A DNA stretch of 6,030 nt, taken from NCBI GenBank assembly GCA_938039195.1, contig CALHVK010000118.1, positions 1 to 6,030 of the forward strand, given 5' to 3'. Below, in pieces: positions 4,979 through 6,030 of this stretch (its first letter is position 1; every line of letters starts with the position of its first letter). The notes beneath the pieces are model-generated. The model saw only the letters and a list, made by a program, of their open reading frames with translations, was not told the DNA's origin and did no database searches. This DNA is from an uncultured Carnobacteriaceae bacterium (GTDB lineage Bacteria > Bacillota > Bacilli > Lactobacillales > Aerococcaceae). Position numbers and translations under genes: made by a program.

Positions 4979-6030
4979 TTAAGGGTTTTGTTTTTGTGTA
5001 GGTTGAGGTGGTGCAACAGGCTCTTGAGTGGCAGGAGTCGATTGCGTTGGTTGCACAGGCTGTGGTTGCTCTGGAGCAGCCGTCGCTTGTGATGCCTGTG
5101 TTGCCGGTGCTGTTGGTGTTACAGCACTACTTCCTCCACCATTATTAGATGGATTTGTCGGTGCAACATAGTCGTCATCATCATTACTGTTGCTATTGTA
5201 ATTGTTATTATTGTAACTATTGTTATAATTTGGCGTTACATTTGGTTCTACGTAAGTATCTCCTTGTTCTTGAACACCTGAATTATTTTGAGGAGCATTT
5301 TGCTCGATATTGACTGATGACTGCATTTCTTTTGTCTCGATATGTTTTAATTCAGTAATTTCTTCTAAATCAAGAGATTTTCTAATAACATTCGAAACAC
5401 GAATTTTTTCAGCTTCTGGAATTACGAAATAGTATACACCACCAATCATCGCTCCATCACCATTAATTGTATCTGATTCAAAATGTTGTAAAGCTTCCTT
5501 ATGCGTTTGAGCAATTTGGAATAGTTTTTCAACAGTGAAATTTGTTCTTACTGAATTCTCTAATGCTTTAAGGATTTCTTCATACTTAGTAACTGAACCT
5601 AAAGATAATAGTTTCTCAACTAATTTTTGAATCACATACTGTTGACGTTTTTGACGACCTGTATCTCCTTCAGTATCATCATATCGCATTCGTGCATAAC
5701 GAAGAGCCGCTTCTCCATCAACATGACGGGTAATACCTTCAGTAAATGATTCATTTTCGTATGTAAAGGTAAGATTTGGAGTGACTTCTATTCCACCAAC
5801 TGCATTGACCAATCCAATTAACCCATTCATATCTACAGTAATATAGTAATCAATTGGAATGTTTAACATATTTTGAACACTGTTAATAGAAAATTTCTCT
5901 TTCCCAAAGGCATATGCATGGTTAATTTTATCAAAAGTACCATACCCGATAATTTCCGTATAAGAATCACGAGGAATACTAATCATCGTTGTTTTCTTAA
6001 GTTTAGGATTTACCGTAACAAGAAGCATCG
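4979..6030 (-). CDS. LytR-CpsA-Psr (LCP) family wall-polymer ligase, 5'-truncated, with long low-complexity C-terminal tail
   Basis: LCP enzymes move lipid-linked teichoic acids or polysaccharides onto peptidoglycan on the outer face of the membrane. The window enters inside the catalytic domain. The first ATG in frame (6028) is internal, because it aligns with the Met of the GRSDTML motif of the next gene, so the anchor and true start lie beyond the right edge. Counting from that Met, conserved LCP blocks are SIPRDSY (17-23), DKINHAYA (33-40), AVGGIEVT (76-83), DGEAALRYAR (104-113) and GDTGRQKRQ (121-129), which carry the expected Arg and Asp residues. The domain ends near residue 225. About 120 further residues form an Asn/Asp-rich and then a Pro/Gln/Thr/Ala-rich tail, with no LPXTG sorting motif. 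It ends in TAA 18 nt before the next LCP gene, to which it is roughly 60 % identical by eye over the shared domain. Family is sure; the polymer it attaches is inferred from context. Confidence 0.93.
   Translation of the reverse strand, partial: MLLVTVNPKLKKTTMISIPRDSYTEIIGYGTFDKINHAYAFGKEKFSINSVQNMLNIPIDYYITVDMNGLIGLVNAVGGIEVTPNLTFTYENESFTEGITRHVDGEAALRYARMRYDDTEGDTGRQKRQQYVIQKLVEKLLSLGSVTKYEEILKALENSVRTNFTVEKLFQIAQTHKEALQHFESDTINGDGAMIGGVYYFVIPEAEKIRVSNVIRKSLDLEEITELKHIETKEMQSSVNIEQNAPQNNSGVQEQGDTYVEPNVTPNYNNSYNNNNYNSNSNDDDDYVAPTNPSNNGGGSSAVTPTAPATQASQATAAPEQPQPVQPTQSTPATQEPVAPPQPTQKQNP
4982..5341 (-). other. Low-complexity C-terminal tail region of the first LCP protein
   Basis: This stretch encodes about 120 residues after the LCP domain. 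The part around 5239-5171 is dominated by Asn with Tyr and Ser and ends in four Asp in a row. The part from about 5164 to 4982 is rich in Pro, Gln, Thr and Ala with no hydrophobic segment. Such composition suggests an extracellular disordered linker or wall-spanning segment. No function can be assigned from sequence, and the neighbouring LCP paralogue has no counterpart. Confidence 0.85.
5641..5671. repeat. 31-bp direct repeat, copy B (in the truncated LCP gene)
   Basis: This is the partner of 4282-4312, with one mismatch, and it encodes the same conserved LCP block in the upstream paralogue. Confidence 0.85.

Larger units (their letters stand above)
1..6030 (-). other. Predicted single transcription unit for wall glycopolymer synthesis and attachment
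   Basis: All seven genes share one strand. Spacing in order of transcription is 18 nt, 23 nt, 1 nt, 14 nt, a 17-nt overlap, and 14 nt. No hairpin followed by a T-run on the minus strand, and no convincing -35/-10 pair, was seen in the gaps, so promoter and terminator should lie outside the window. The order LCP, LCP, tarI, tarJ, licD-like, GT2, licD-like links precursor supply, decoration and attachment of one polymer. The operon is inferred from spacing only. Confidence 0.65.

Noticed and set aside
5164..5245. Asn-codon-rich stretch considered as a CRISPR or tandem DNA repeat array
   Set aside because: It has no regular repeat unit or spacers. It is low-complexity protein-coding sequence in frame with the LCP gene.

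Overview
The window looks like a stretch of a low-GC Gram-positive (Bacillota) chromosome, most likely from the order Lactobacillales. The evidence is the AT-rich coding DNA, the strong purine-rich Shine-Dalgarno sites, the LytR-CpsA-Psr (LCP) proteins and a TarI/TarJ pair for CDP-ribitol synthesis. I cannot name the genus from sequence alone. Seven genes, all on the minus strand, run from right to left and are packed like one operon. Gaps between genes are 1 to 23 nt, or there is a short overlap, and I see no internal terminator or clear promoter. Both ends are cut: the first gene (right) lacks its 5' end and the last gene (left) lacks its 3' end.

Layout in the direction of transcription: (1) an LCP-family wall-polymer ligase, 5'-truncated, with a long low-complexity C-terminal tail (6030-4979); (2) a second, paralogous LCP ligase, complete, with an N-terminal membrane anchor and no such tail (4960-3920); (3) TarI, ribitol-5-phosphate cytidylyltransferase (3896-3189; start moved to an ATG with a proper ribosome binding site); (4) TarJ, ribulose-5-phosphate reductase (3187-2159); (5) a canonical LicD-family phosphotransferase (2144-1305); (6) a family-2 glycosyltransferase (1321-362); (7) the first 115 codons of a second LicD/fukutin-like protein with a D-x-D-x-D motif (347-1).

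Together the genes read as part of a cell-wall glycopolymer locus (teichoic-acid-like polymer or ribitol-phosphate-decorated polysaccharide). TarJ makes ribitol-5-phosphate and TarI activates it to CDP-ribitol. The LicD-type proteins are candidates for moving a phospho-alditol (or phosphocholine) onto a glycan, the glycosyltransferase adds sugar, and the LCP enzymes attach the finished lipid-linked polymer to peptidoglycan outside the membrane. No choline genes (licA, licB, licC), no polymerase of the TarL type and no flippase are visible. CDP-ribitol made by the neighbouring enzymes is therefore the most economical donor for the LicD proteins, which would parallel mammalian ISPD with fukutin and FKRP.

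Composition is uneven. Hand-counted 60-base samples from the glycosyltransferase and the left-end gene are mostly 17 to 28 % GC, against about 35 to 52 % in the licD and tarJ genes. This suggests that the left part is a variable or acquired module joined to a more conserved tarIJ-licD core. No tRNA, rRNA, CRISPR or insertion sequence is visible, and no stretch above 300 bases lacks a gene.
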